Assembly (NCBI RefSeq): GCF_000011905.1
Contig: NC_002936.3
Span: 682,001 to 746,000, forward strand
Length of the DNA stretch: 64,000 bases
Origin: Dehalococcoides mccartyi 195
GTDB taxonomy: Bacteria > Chloroflexota > Dehalococcoidia > Dehalococcoidales > Dehalococcoidaceae
Reading direction: 5' to 3'
In this document: in pieces, positions 45,224-54,179 of the stretch
How positions within the stretch are numbered: position 1 is the stretch's first letter
How the letters are laid out: each line of letters starts with the position of its first letter
Position numbers and translations under genes: made by a program
Notes under the pieces: generated by a model
The model's database searches: none
Told to the model about the DNA's origin: nothing
The model's input: only the letters and a program-made list of their open reading frames with translations

Positions 45224-45953
45224 GGGGTTTACGCCGCATGGTCATGCTGGGCGGAGGCAGGTTTTCCGGGCGGAGATTTAAGTTTTGGCGGCGCATCTGC
45301 CAGTCTTTAAATACCTTTAACCCCTGTTCATCATCCAGTACATTCCAGTACCGGTAGTAATCTGATACGTAAAACTTGGGCATAAACCCGTCAGCTACGG
45401 TAATTACTTCGTCGGCTGCTTTTTCCACCAGTTTGCGGGCAGTAGCCGAAGCAGCGGGTACGGCGGCAACTATTCTGGCCGGTTTTTTGCGCCTTACAGA
45501 TTCTATCGCCGCCAGCATGGTGTAACCTGAGGCGAGTCCGTCATCAATGATAATAGCTGTCCGCCCGTTCAGTATGGAAAGTGTGCGGTGTCCCCTGTAC
45601 AGCAGGCTTCTCTGCTGGACTTCGGCCCGTACTTTGTTGACCGTATAATGTATTTGCTGTTCGGTCATCTTCAGGTAATTTACCACTTCGTGGTTAAGCA
45701 TCACCGCCCCGTCATCTGCCACTGCCCCGAAGCCTCCTTCCGGCCTTAACGGTATGGGCAGTTTACGGGAAATAATCATATCCATATCGGCATCCAGTGC
45801 CAAAGCCACCTGGGTAGCAATGGGTATACCGCCGTTAGGGATAGCCAGCACTATGGCAGATTTGTCCTTGTATTGGGTCAGTTTTTCAGCCAGCTGTCTG
45901 CCTGCATCAAATCGGTTTTCAAATATGGGCGATACCAGCGGTCTGTGCATCAT
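45216..45953 (-). CDS. Phosphoribosyltransferase, COG1926 family
   Basis: A 245-residue type I phosphoribosyltransferase-like protein. The PRPP loop is TAIIIDDGLASGYTM near 132-146, and AIPNGGIPIATQVA plus the downstream Ser/Arg-rich SRKLPIP are features of the COG1926 group, which is often annotated as predicted PRTase with unknown base. The 40-residue C-terminal tail is basic. ATG 45953 lies behind AGGAGAC and overlaps the adeC stop by 4 bp, so it belongs to an hpt-adeC-PRTase run consistent with base salvage. Confidence 0.85.
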   Translation of the reverse strand: MMHRPLVSPIFENRFDAGRQLAEKLTQYKDKSAIVLAIPNGGIPIATQVALALDADMDMIISRKLPIPLRPEGGFGAVADDGAVMLNHEVVNYLKMTEQQIHYTVNKVRAEVQQRSLLYRGHRTLSILNGRTAIIIDDGLASGYTMLAAIESVRRKKPARIVAAVPAASATARKLVEKAADEVITVADGFMPKFYVSDYYRYWNVLDDEQGLKVFKDWQMRRQNLNLRPENLPPPSMTMRRKPLI

Positions 45954-47665
45954 GTCTCCTGTGGAATAAGTTTAAAAGCGTTTACATCTACCAGCCCCAA
46001 GTCAGTCAGGCGCAGTTCGGGTATAACAGGCAGGGCCATAAAGGATAAAGTGGCAAAGGGGGCGCTTAATTTACAGCCCAGTCCGGCTGCCTGTTTATTT
46101 ATTTCTTCCAGTGCATCTACCACTTTTTCAAGCGGCTGGGTAGAAAGCAGCCCGGCTACCGGCAATGGCACCGAAGCACTTATCTTACCGTCCACCACCA
46201 GGGCAATGCCTCCGTTTATTCTTTCCAGTTCCTTTACGGCAGTGTATATATCGGCATCATTTGTGCCTACAGCTATTACATTATGCGAATCATGGGCGAC
46301 AGATGAAGCTATAGCCCCTTTTTTAAGACCAAATCCCTTTATCAGCCCCCGTCCTATATTGCCGCTTTGGCAGTGTCTTTCCAATACCACTATTTTTAGC
46401 AAATCCTGTTCAATATCTGGCGTGAGAACCCCGTTTTCAGCCGGTATTTTCAGGTTTAGCCTGCGGGTTACAATCTGCCCGGGTATTACCTCTATGACAG
46501 GCATTTGGGTACTGCTGCCTTTAATCGCCAGGTCTTTGATGTCAAAAGGTTTTATGTGCATACTGCTTAGAAGTGACTTGGGGACGTGGCTTTGGGGTTT
46601 AAATAATACCTGACCCTTTTCCGCTACCAGTTCCCCTTTGTGAAAGACCATATCTATATCCAGCTGATTTAGGTCTTGGCAGACTATCATGTTAGCCAGA
46701 TATCCGGGTGCAATTGCCCCGTGACCATTCAGACGGAAATACTCGGCGGTGTTTATACTGGCCAGCTGGATTGCCCTTACGGGGTCAAGTCCCAGCTTGA
46801 TGGCTTTGCGCACTACTGCATCAATATCCCCGTCTCTTTGCAAATCAGCACAGCTTCGGTCATCTACCACAAAAATACAGCGCTTATAAGTCTTATCGGT
46901 TACCAGCGGCAGAAGCTCTGTCAGGTTTTTCTCCGAAGAACCTTCGCGTATCATTATGTACATGCCGCGGGCCAGTTTTTCTTTGGCCTCGTCAAGTTGG
47001 ATACACTCATGGTCAGAGTGTATCCCGGCGGAAATATAGGCATTTAAATCCTTGCCCGAAAGACCCGGAGCGTGACCGTCCAGCACTTTACCCGAAGCGG
47101 CCTCAATCTTGTCAAGTACCGAAGGGATACCGAACAGTACCCCTGGGAAATTCATCATTTCTCCCAGTCCGGTTACGTTTGGAAGACGCAGCAGCTCCGT
47201 CACATCGTTGGAGTTTATTTCGGCTCCGGCAGTTTCCAGATGGGTGGCAGGTACGCAGGAAGGGACTTGCAAAAAAATGTTTAAAGGCAAATCGGCTGAA
47301 GCACTCAAGACATAATCAATGCCCTCTTTGCCGCAGACATTACTTATTTCGTGCAGGTCGGTTATCAGGGCGGAAGTACCATGGGCAATTACTGCTCGGG
47401 CGTATTGGGAAATATCCAACATGGAGCTTTCCACATGGGTATGCCCGTTGATAAGTCCGGGCAGAAGATATGCACCTTTCAGGTCAAGCACCCGGTTACC
47501 CAGTGTGTAGTCCCCGACACCGGCTATTTGGCCGCCAAACACGGCCACATTTGCCGGTTCTATCTCAGCGTTAAATACGTTTACTACTCTGGCATTTAAA
47601 AGCACCAAATCAGCTTTGGCTTCGCCTCTGGCAACTTTTATCAGCTGGCTAAGGTTTGTCTGCAT
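45950..47665 (-). CDS. adeC: Adenine deaminase
   Basis: A 571-residue amidohydrolase-type enzyme turning adenine into hypoxanthine. Metal ligands are in GLINGHTHVESSML, and HSDHECI and the C-terminal HDSHNVIAVGTND are typical of Ade/AdeC. ATG 47665 has GGAGG 9 bases upstream and overlaps the hpt 3' end by 17 bp. The product hypoxanthine is the substrate of the Hpt encoded just upstream, so the pair forms an adenine-to-IMP salvage route. Confidence 0.95.
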   Translation of the reverse strand: MQTNLSQLIKVARGEAKADLVLLNARVVNVFNAEIEPANVAVFGGQIAGVGDYTLGNRVLDLKGAYLLPGLINGHTHVESSMLDISQYARAVIAHGTSALITDLHEISNVCGKEGIDYVLSASADLPLNIFLQVPSCVPATHLETAGAEINSNDVTELLRLPNVTGLGEMMNFPGVLFGIPSVLDKIEAASGKVLDGHAPGLSGKDLNAYISAGIHSDHECIQLDEAKEKLARGMYIMIREGSSEKNLTELLPLVTDKTYKRCIFVVDDRSCADLQRDGDIDAVVRKAIKLGLDPVRAIQLASINTAEYFRLNGHGAIAPGYLANMIVCQDLNQLDIDMVFHKGELVAEKGQVLFKPQSHVPKSLLSSMHIKPFDIKDLAIKGSSTQMPVIEVIPGQIVTRRLNLKIPAENGVLTPDIEQDLLKIVVLERHCQSGNIGRGLIKGFGLKKGAIASSVAHDSHNVIAVGTNDADIYTAVKELERINGGIALVVDGKISASVPLPVAGLLSTQPLEKVVDALEEINKQAAGLGCKLSAPFATLSFMALPVIPELRLTDLGLVDVNAFKLIPQET

Positions 47666-48197
47666 CCGGTTGTTCCTCCAGAGCAAATATTTCAGGTAAC
47701 TGGCGGTGGCATTCGCCCCTGTCCAGTCCGTAACCTACCAGAAATTTATCAGCTACTTCGCAGCCCAGATAGTCTATTTCTACCGGGCAGATTCTGCGGC
47801 TGGGTTTACTGAGCAGGGCACACAGCTTTACCGAGTTTGCTTTACGCCTTTTCAGATACTTTAAAAGGTAAGAAATAGTTAACCCCGAATCAACAATATC
47901 TTCCACTACCAGTACGTCTTTGCCGGTAATATCCCGCTTAAGGGGGCGGGTCAGGCGTACTTTGCCGCTGCTTTGGGTATTTTGGCCGTAACTGGCCAGC
48001 CCTACAAATTCCAGTTCAACAGGCATATTCAGGCGGCGAATCAGGTCAGCCATAAAAATAAATGACCCCTTTAGCACGCCTATTACCACCAGCGGTTTAT
48101 CTTGGTAGCTGCGGTTAATTTCAGCAGCCAAACGTTCAAGATAAACTTCAATATCAGCCCTGGGAATAAAAAGCGAAAGATTTATCCTGTTCATCAT
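47649..48197 (-). CDS. hpt: Hypoxanthine phosphoribosyltransferase
   Basis: A 182-residue enzyme forming IMP (and perhaps GMP) from hypoxanthine/guanine and PRPP. The PRPP loop VLVVEDIVDSGLT near 97-109, VLKGSFIFMADL near 40 and FLVGYGLD near 150 are diagnostic. Two adjacent ATGs (48197, 48194) are possible starts; the promoter at 48207-48235 places the transcript start 2-4 bases before them, so the leader is almost absent. Overlaps adeC. A second HPRT domain occurs in the 7569-8990 fusion. Confidence 0.93.
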   Translation of the reverse strand: MMNRINLSLFIPRADIEVYLERLAAEINRSYQDKPLVVIGVLKGSFIFMADLIRRLNMPVELEFVGLASYGQNTQSSGKVRLTRPLKRDITGKDVLVVEDIVDSGLTISYLLKYLKRRKANSVKLCALLSKPSRRICPVEIDYLGCEVADKFLVGYGLDRGECHRQLPEIFALEEQPDADKP

Positions 48198-48206
48198 CTG
48201 GTTGTG

Positions 48207-48235
48207 ATTATAGCCCCCAAAACTCCACCTGTCTA
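48207..48235 (-). promoter_or_regulatory. Promoter of hpt-adeC
   Basis: Minus strand TAGACA (48230-48235), 17 bases, TATAAT (48207-48212). The first hpt ATG is 10 bases past the -10, giving a near-leaderless transcript. Confidence 0.65.
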
Positions 48236-48435
48236 GAAAACCGGGGTTTTTCGGCCGCACTGATATCTATTATTCCTGCCTAACCTTGCAGCCTGAAATA
48301 CGTTATATACACTGGTAGTTGAATTTGTTACGGGGAGGTGCGCAGCGGCTGGTGTTTTGACCTTTTCGGCTGGTTAAACTTTAGTTCCATAAATACAAAG
48401 TTTAAAGCTAAATGGTATGCTTCGGGGAAAAAGAG

Positions 48436-48444
48436 TGTTATAAT
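48436..48444 (+). promoter_or_regulatory. Extended -10 promoter of the zinc-ribbon membrane protein
   Basis: TGT-TATAAT at 48436-48444; the -35 region is poor, as expected for an extended -10. The start would be near 48451, about 28 bases before the ATG, leaving room for the GAGG site. Confidence 0.5.
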
Positions 48445-48478
48445 TTGCCAACTAAAATTGATAGATAACGAGGATTTT

Positions 48479-49141
48479 ATGAAGTGTCTTAATTGTTCCC
48501 GTGATTTTGATGATAGCCTGGTTGAATCCGGCTTGCTTTTCTGTCCTTTCTGCGGTGTCGGACAACCCCGGGGTTCGCAAAACCCCGATATAGATAATAT
48601 GACCTTTTGCAGCTGCGGTCAGGGCATTGTGGGGAAGGTTAACTATTGCCCAAGCTGCGGCCAGATGTTAAACCCTGACGCTCCCCCTCTTGGGCGAACC
48701 GGCCGTCTTTATAAGAATACCACCCGCCGTGAGTCAGCCGAAAAGTTTTCACCGCCAGTACAGCCTGCTCCCGAAGATGACGAATATGAAAATGATGAAG
48801 AACTGGAATCAACTGCCAAGCCGCGGAATTACCGTGATGAAGATGATACTACCCCTGCCGCTAGACCTGCCCGGCAGGCTTATCCCTATTATGACCAGTA
48901 CGAAGAACGTCCCCGCAGCCGCACCTCCCGCCGTTATGCTGCTGAAGATGATTATTACGAAGATGAAGAACCCCGCTACCGCACTCCCCGCCGCCCTGCC
49001 AAGGCTTACCGTGAGGAGCGCAGTTACCGTCCTAACCGCCGCAATGATGTAATGCCCCTTCTGGTAGTGCTCCTGATTGCTGCGGTGGCTGTGCTGGGCT
49101 ATGGTGTTTATCTGCTCATCCAAAACTTTACAGGCAGTTAA
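48479..49141 (+). CDS. Zinc-ribbon protein with disordered linker and C-terminal membrane anchor
   Basis: A 220-residue protein with three parts. Residues 1-70 hold zinc-binding pairs: C4-LN-C7 with CPFC near 24, and CSC near 45 with CPSC near 59. Residues about 75-190 are low-complexity: acidic EDDEYENDEELE, then Tyr/Arg/Pro-rich blocks with RSRTSRRYAAEDDYYEDEEP and RYRTPRRPAKAYREER. Residues about 192-214 are a single transmembrane helix (VMPLLVVLLIAAVAVLGYGV). So the ribbon and linker should face the cytoplasm. GAGG precedes ATG 48479. Function unknown. Confidence 0.78.
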   Translation: MKCLNCSRDFDDSLVESGLLFCPFCGVGQPRGSQNPDIDNMTFCSCGQGIVGKVNYCPSCGQMLNPDAPPLGRTGRLYKNTTRRESAEKFSPPVQPAPEDDEYENDEELESTAKPRNYRDEDDTTPAARPARQAYPYYDQYEERPRSRTSRRYAAEDDYYEDEEPRYRTPRRPAKAYREERSYRPNRRNDVMPLLVVLLIAAVAVLGYGVYLLIQNFTGS

Positions 49142-49238
49142 CCCGTCTTCCTTAATCCAGCCTTAATATTGCTGCTGTATACTTAGTGCACGTGCAGTTT
49201 AATTATGCCTTTTCACTGCAGACAGAGAAAGGAAACAG

Positions 49239-50156
49239 ATGGTTATTCAAGTGCAAGACTTGGTAAAGGTCTACGGTCCAATCAGGGCGGTGGATGGTAT
49301 CAGTTTTGAGGTCAAAAAAGGTGAGGTCTTCGGTATGCTGGGTCCGAACGGTGCTGGTAAGACTACCACAACCGAAATTATTGAGGGGCTGCGGGATGCG
49401 GATTCAGGCAGTGTCACGGTGATGGGCATGGATGTACGCAAACAGCGTGAACAGATTAAACAGCTTATCGGCATCCAGCTTCAGGCTCCGGCTCTTTTGC
49501 CGCTGTTAAATGTAGAAGAAATATTAAAACTTTTCACCTCTTTCTACCGTAATTCTCTGCCGGTTGATAAACTATTGGAAATGGTAGCGCTGACCGAAAG
49601 CCGCAAGGTGCTTTCTAAGAATCTATCCGGCGGTCAGCAGCAGCGCTTATCGGTAGCTATGGCTATGGTCAATAACCCGGAGATTACCTTTCTGGACGAA
49701 CCCACCACCGGGCTTGACCCTCAGGCCAGGCGGGGTTTGTGGTCGGTTATTGAAGAGCTGCGCGCACAGGGTAAAACAGTCTTCCTCACCACCCATTATA
49801 TGGACGAGGCTGAACGGCTTTGTGACCGGATTGCGGTAGTAGACCATGGCAAGATTATTGCTTTGGATACACCTAAAAAACTTATCTCAAGCAACTTTAA
49901 AGAAAGCGCCATTGAGTTTGAAATGGAACCTGTGCCCTCCGGTGAACTACTGGGGTCTTTTCCGTGTGTGACCAGTGCTTCAGTAGAAGGTTTTGAGGTT
50001 ATTTTATATTCGGCTGATGTGCCTAAAACTATGGGCGCCATACTGGATTATGCGGATAAAAACAAGGGTAATACCGAACTGCGTAATCTGCATGTCCGCC
50101 AGGCCACCCTGGAAGACGTATTCTTGAAACTGACCGGCAGGAAGATAAGAGAATGA
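49239..50156 (+). CDS. ABC transporter ATP-binding protein
   Basis: A 305-residue ATPase of the ABC-2 exporter type. Walker A GPNGAGKTT (about 34-42), signature LSGGQQQRLS near 133, Walker B ITFLDEPTTGLD near 155, switch His in TTHYMDEAERLCD. A 70-residue C-terminal domain follows, as in drug/daunorubicin-type ATPases. Stop overlaps the expected start of its permease partner as ATGA. Substrate unknown. Confidence 0.93.
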   Translation: MVIQVQDLVKVYGPIRAVDGISFEVKKGEVFGMLGPNGAGKTTTTEIIEGLRDADSGSVTVMGMDVRKQREQIKQLIGIQLQAPALLPLLNVEEILKLFTSFYRNSLPVDKLLEMVALTESRKVLSKNLSGGQQQRLSVAMAMVNNPEITFLDEPTTGLDPQARRGLWSVIEELRAQGKTVFLTTHYMDEAERLCDRIAVVDHGKIIALDTPKKLISSNFKESAIEFEMEPVPSGELLGSFPCVTSASVEGFEVILYSADVPKTMGAILDYADKNKGNTELRNLHVRQATLEDVFLKLTGRKIRE

Positions 50157-50215
50157 ATTCATTTTTAAATATGCTAAATGCCAATTTCAAGTAATTTCTT
50201 CGGGACAAGACCGCT

Positions 50216-51235
50216 TTGTTTTTTACCCTGGCTTTCCCGGTACTCTTTATCATTATGTTCGGGCTGGTTTTCAGCGGTACAGACAAGATTAATTATGATG
50301 TTGCCCTGGTAAACGAAGACGATTCGCAGATAAGTCAGGGTATAGTTCAGGCTTTCAGTCAGGTAAGCATATTTTCAGTGCAGGATAACCCGCGGGATGA
50401 CAGTCTGCAGCTTCTTACAGACGGTAAGCTCAAGGCAGTTATAATACTGCCGGAGGGTTTGGGGCAGGCGGCTCTGTCCGGGCAGACTACCGAGGTGCAG
50501 GTCTATTATGACGGCTCTCAGACCAGCGTAAACCAGATTATTTTGCCGGTGGTCAAAGAGATACTTCAGAGTATCAACCGTGAGATAACCCAGACGCCCG
50601 TTTTGTTTGAGATAAGCGAAGAGACTATTCAGACCAAAGACATGAGTATGATGAGTTTCTTTATCCCCGGTGTGCTGGCCATGTCTATCATGTTCCTGGG
50701 AATTTATTCGGCCATGCCGCTTATTCAGCAGAGGGAAAAGAAGATTTTGAAACGGCTGGGGGCTTCCCCTATTTCCCGCTCCACTATTATATTCAGCCAG
50801 GTGGTGCTCAGGCTGGGGCTGGCAGTGCTTCAGACCGTTATCATTATAGTCATCGGGCAGCTTATGTTCGGCGTGGAGATTTTAGGCAACTGGTGGCTGC
50901 TATTAGGGCTGGTGATGCTGGGAACGCTGTCATTTATCAGTCTGGGCTTTCTGGTGGCTTCACTGGCCAAGACCGAAGAGGGTGCTATGCCCATTGTGCA
51001 GCTTATCCAGTTCCCCATGATGTTCCTTTCCGGCATTTTCTTTCCGCTGGAATATATGCCGGATTTCATGCGCCCGGTGGTAAATGCTTTACCGCTGACC
51101 TATTTGGGTGATGCCTTCAGACAGGTAATGGTGGACGGAGCTCCTGTTTTCCCGCTGGGGGTTGATTTGCTGGTAGTCACAGGCTGGCTGGTGGTCTGTA
51201 TGGTTATCTCAGTCCGCTTTTTCCGCTGGGAATGA
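50216..51235 (+). CDS. ABC-2 permease with an early in-frame stop upstream
   Basis: This permease has a large extracytoplasmic loop after the first helix and five to six helices in total (one at about 1-18, others from about 145 to 335), ending in the usual LTYLGDAFRQVMVDG region. The natural start looks to be ATG 50153, which overlaps the ATPase stop and reads MNSFLNMLNANFK, but codon 14 (50192-50194) is TAA; the same frame then continues FLRDKTA into the first helix. The listed frame begins at a TTG 21 bases after that stop, with no good ribosome site. Either translation restarts here and leaves a working protein shortened at the N-terminus, or the gene is inactivated. Confidence 0.72.
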   Translation: MFFTLAFPVLFIIMFGLVFSGTDKINYDVALVNEDDSQISQGIVQAFSQVSIFSVQDNPRDDSLQLLTDGKLKAVIILPEGLGQAALSGQTTEVQVYYDGSQTSVNQIILPVVKEILQSINREITQTPVLFEISEETIQTKDMSMMSFFIPGVLAMSIMFLGIYSAMPLIQQREKKILKRLGASPISRSTIIFSQVVLRLGLAVLQTVIIIVIGQLMFGVEILGNWWLLLGLVMLGTLSFISLGFLVASLAKTEEGAMPIVQLIQFPMMFLSGIFFPLEYMPDFMRPVVNALPLTYLGDAFRQVMVDGAPVFPLGVDLLVVTGWLVVCMVISVRFFRWE

Positions 51236-51259
51236 CCAGTTTTTGCGAATAATAAAACT

Positions 51260-51290
51260 AAAGGCCGGGAATTAAACCCGGCCTTTGTTA
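51260..51290. terminator. Bidirectional terminator between the ABC permease and queA
   Basis: Arms AAGGCCGGG (51261-51269) and CCCGGCCTT (51277-51285), 7-base loop. TTGTTATTT follows on the plus strand and TTTAGTTTTATTATT on the minus strand. Confidence 0.85.
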
Positions 51291-51315
51291 TTTATGGGTA
51301 ATTTTTGGGGGTGTT

Positions 51316-52347
51316 TTATAAAACCAGCATGGCATCACCAAAGCTGTAAAAGCGGTAATGCTCATTTATAGCCTTTTCATAGGCTTTCTGAAGTAACGGC
51401 CAGCCGGCAAAGGCCGCTGTCAGCATAAGGGGGGTGGAACGGGGCAGATGGAAATTGGTAATAAAACAGTCAGCCACTTTAAATTTATATCCCGGCAAGA
51501 TAAACAAATCCGCCCAGCCCGAATATAGTTCAATAATCCCGTTCTGACTTAGACTGGAAGCCTGTTCCACCAGTCTGGTGGCCGAAGTACCCACACAAAA
51601 TACCCGTTTACCGTTTGCTTTGGCCTGGCAGATAGCCGCGGCAGTTTCCGCACTTAGTATACCGTATTCACGGTGGATTATATGGTCACTGGGGTCTTCC
51701 TCTTTGACCGGGCGGAAGGTATCCAGTCCTATGTGCAGGGTTACGTAGGTACAAATTACACCCATATCTCCAAGGCGTTCTAACAGCTCCGGGGTGAAAT
51801 GAAGACCCGCAGTTGGGGCGGCAACACTGCCGTTAGTCAGGGCGTAAACTGTCTGGTAGCGTTCCGGGTCTGAAACCGGCGTGTGTATATAAGGCGGCAA
51901 AGGCACTTCGCCCAGTTTCATCAGCAGGGTTTCATCTGAAAAACGCAAAAGCTTGATGCCGTCTTCCTTATCTGCCAGCACCTCGGCTTGAATATGTATC
52001 TGTCCGTCTTGCTTCCGGATATCAATAATAGTGCCGGGTTTGGTGCGTTTCCCCGGTTTTAACAGGGCTTCCCAGCAACCGTTGCCGTCACTTTTCAGCA
52101 GGAGTATTTCAATCTTAGCTGAAGTATCCTGCTTAATGCCTTTTATACGGGCGGGCAGTACCCGGCTGTTATTCATTACCAGTACGTCTCCCGGCTGAAA
52201 ATAACCGGTTATGTCTCTGAAAATACAGCTCTTTAGCTCCCCGCTCTGGCGGTTTAAGACCAGCAAACGTGAGCTGTCACGGGGTTCAGCGGGTTTCTGG
52301 GCAATGTATTCCTGCGGCAGGTTATAATCAAAATCGCTGGTTTTCAC
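51316..52347 (-). CDS. queA: S-adenosylmethionine:tRNA ribosyltransferase-isomerase
   Basis: A 343-residue enzyme that adds the cyclopentene ring precursor to preQ1-modified tRNA (queuosine pathway). Start [19 protein letters not shown], then [30 protein letters not shown] and [19 protein letters not shown] sequences are the QueA signature. No tgt or queG lies adjacent. Single gene with its own terminator. Confidence 0.96.
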
Positions 52348-52489
52348 AAATCCTCAAACAAATAGACAGAGTGATAGTCAATTTTTATTCACTGTAAGTA
52401 TATCCGTGAGAGGTTTTTTAAGCAATTTTGGTAATTCCGGCTGTTATCCGGGTAATGACGGCGGTTAGTTTGCCCGGTTTTTGAGGGTA

Positions 52490-52498
52490 TGCTAAACT
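52490..52498 (+). promoter_or_regulatory. Extended -10 element close to surE
   Basis: TGC-TAAACT at 52490-52498. The predicted start near 52505 leaves only about 4 bases before ATG 52509, which has no ribosome site. Confidence 0.4.
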
Positions 52499-52508
52499 CA
52501 TCTTTGTT

Positions 52509-53306
52509 ATGAGAATACTTGTGAGCAATGATGACGGTATTTATTCATCAGGCCTGTGGGCACTGGTGAAAAGGCTCAAAGAAGTTGGCGAAGTAGTGGT
52601 GGTAGCACCTGACCGTGAGCAAAGTGCTACCGGCACCCAGGTAACCCTGCGCCAGCCCCTCCGGGTGCAGAAAACCCACCCGCTTATTCCGGGCATAGAG
52701 GCTTATTCGGTAGAAGGCAGCCCATGTGACTGTGTAATAATGGGTTTAGCCAAGCTGATAACCGAACCGGTGGATTTGGTGGTATCAGGCATAAACCATG
52801 GCCTGAATCTGGGTGATGATGTGCTTATTTCAGGAACGGTGGGTGCCGCCCTGCAGGGATACCTGCGTAACATACCCTCAATAGCCATCTCAATACCCGT
52901 CACGGCGGAAGAGCCCGAAAATCTGGATAGTGCCGCCTGTATTACAGCGGAGATAGCACGCCGGATACAGAGCGGGCATATCAGTAAAAATTCTTTTCTG
53001 AATATAAATACCCCTGACCTGCCGCTTTGCCGGATTAATGAGTTACGGGTTACCCCGCTTGCCCATAAAACCCACATAGAAACAGTGGAAGAAGGGCATG
53101 ATGGCAGGAAGCGTTATTTCTGGCTCAGGCGACGCCAGCTAAGCCCGGCAGACAATAACGAAACGGATATCTGGGCGGTGGAAAACGGCCTAATCTCTAT
53201 AAGTGCACTCCATGAAAGGCTTTTCCAGCAGCCGCCCTTTATGCTTGAAGATACTGAAACTGCCGGCATACTGGCTTCAGCCAGAGCCCTTCAGGATATA
53301 ATCTAG
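52509..53306 (+). CDS. surE: 5'-nucleotidase SurE
   Basis: A 265-residue metal-dependent nucleotidase/exopolyphosphatase-type survival protein. The N-terminal metal motif is VSNDDGIYSSG (D8, D9), followed by APDREQSATG, the SGINHGLNLGDDVLISGTVGA block and NINTPDLP. It frees nucleosides from nucleoside monophosphates. No ribosome site before the ATG; see the extended -10. Confidence 0.95.
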   Translation: MRILVSNDDGIYSSGLWALVKRLKEVGEVVVVAPDREQSATGTQVTLRQPLRVQKTHPLIPGIEAYSVEGSPCDCVIMGLAKLITEPVDLVVSGINHGLNLGDDVLISGTVGAALQGYLRNIPSIAISIPVTAEEPENLDSAACITAEIARRIQSGHISKNSFLNINTPDLPLCRINELRVTPLAHKTHIETVEEGHDGRKRYFWLRRRQLSPADNNETDIWAVENGLISISALHERLFQQPPFMLEDTETAGILASARALQDII

Positions 53307-53445
53307 TAGTAAATAACCGCCCCGGATAATCTTAGCCTGATTTTTTCAAAGCGCTGCCAGATACAAAAACTGGTTTTTGGCTTGACCGGATATGTCATGT
53401 GGTATATCATTTTAGGGTATCAATATAATGTCTTGAGGTATTGAG

Positions 53446-54009
53446 ATGAGCAACTCTACAAATGGCAAATTTCTAAGGGGGATAATGCTCTCTTCACCTG
53501 TGCTGGTTATTGCCGCAGTGAGCATAATATTCTCGGTTTCAGTTGCTTTGGAAGGCAAAATAGATTCTTCACCTACCGGAAGTACCAGTAACAATACCCA
53601 GCAGGTAGATAATAATGAACCTGCTGATAATACTCCATCTGGCGAGCCTGTTATTATACTGGTAGCTGCCGAAACTTTGTATTCACAGTTTATCAGTCCC
53701 GGTGAAATCAACCCTGAGCAGTATTATACCAATAAAACTATCAAAGTCAGAGGGAAAATAGCCGACTTTGTTTACGGTTCAGCACCTAACAGTTGCTGGA
53801 TATCCTTGAAAACTGATTTGGATAACGGGGCAAATATAATTTGCTACTTCGGTAATTATGTAATCAAACCGGGGGCTGATATTGAAATCGGCATGGAGAT
53901 TGCAATTACCGGTACATGTATGGGTATGACCAACGGGAAAATCACTTTCGTTGGTTCATCCACTGAGGACATTGAGTTTATACCCTACGACCAGAATATA
54001 GAGGCCTAA
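53446..54009 (+). CDS. Membrane-anchored OB-fold (tRNA_anti-like) protein
   Basis: A 187-residue protein. Residues about 15-35 are a signal-anchor helix, 36-65 a Ser/Thr/Asn/Pro-rich low-complexity linker, and 75-185 an OB-fold domain of the tRNA_anti-like type: YYTNKTIKVRGKIADFV, CWISLKTD, ANIICYF, GMEIAITGTCMGM. The domain should be outside the cell membrane. Homologues occur widely without known function. TTGAGG lies before the ATG. Confidence 0.75.
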   Translation: MSNSTNGKFLRGIMLSSPVLVIAAVSIIFSVSVALEGKIDSSPTGSTSNNTQQVDNNEPADNTPSGEPVIILVAAETLYSQFISPGEINPEQYYTNKTIKVRGKIADFVYGSAPNSCWISLKTDLDNGANIICYFGNYVIKPGADIEIGMEIAITGTCMGMTNGKITFVGSSTEDIEFIPYDQNIEA

Positions 54010-54123
54010 ATACGGGCTATATGCCACCGACCTTAACCGGCGGTGAGCTTTCGGGTGCTTTAAATTAAATATCTCCCCGCTTGGATCGGAAAACGGCCGA
54101 GACGGTAAATAAAAAGATTTTTT

Positions 54124-54159
54124 TAGATGCCTTCTTCGGTCTGCCGGGGAGGGCATCTA
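54124..54159 (+). other. Hairpin in the pantothenate-operon leader
   Basis: TAGATGCC (54124-54131) and GGCATCTA (54152-54159) are complementary with a 20-base loop, ending 20 bases before the GTG of the DUF2520 gene. It has no T run after it and may be a leader structure; no known riboswitch recognised. Confidence 0.35.
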
Positions 54160-54179
54160 TCATTATCAGGGGGTAACAG

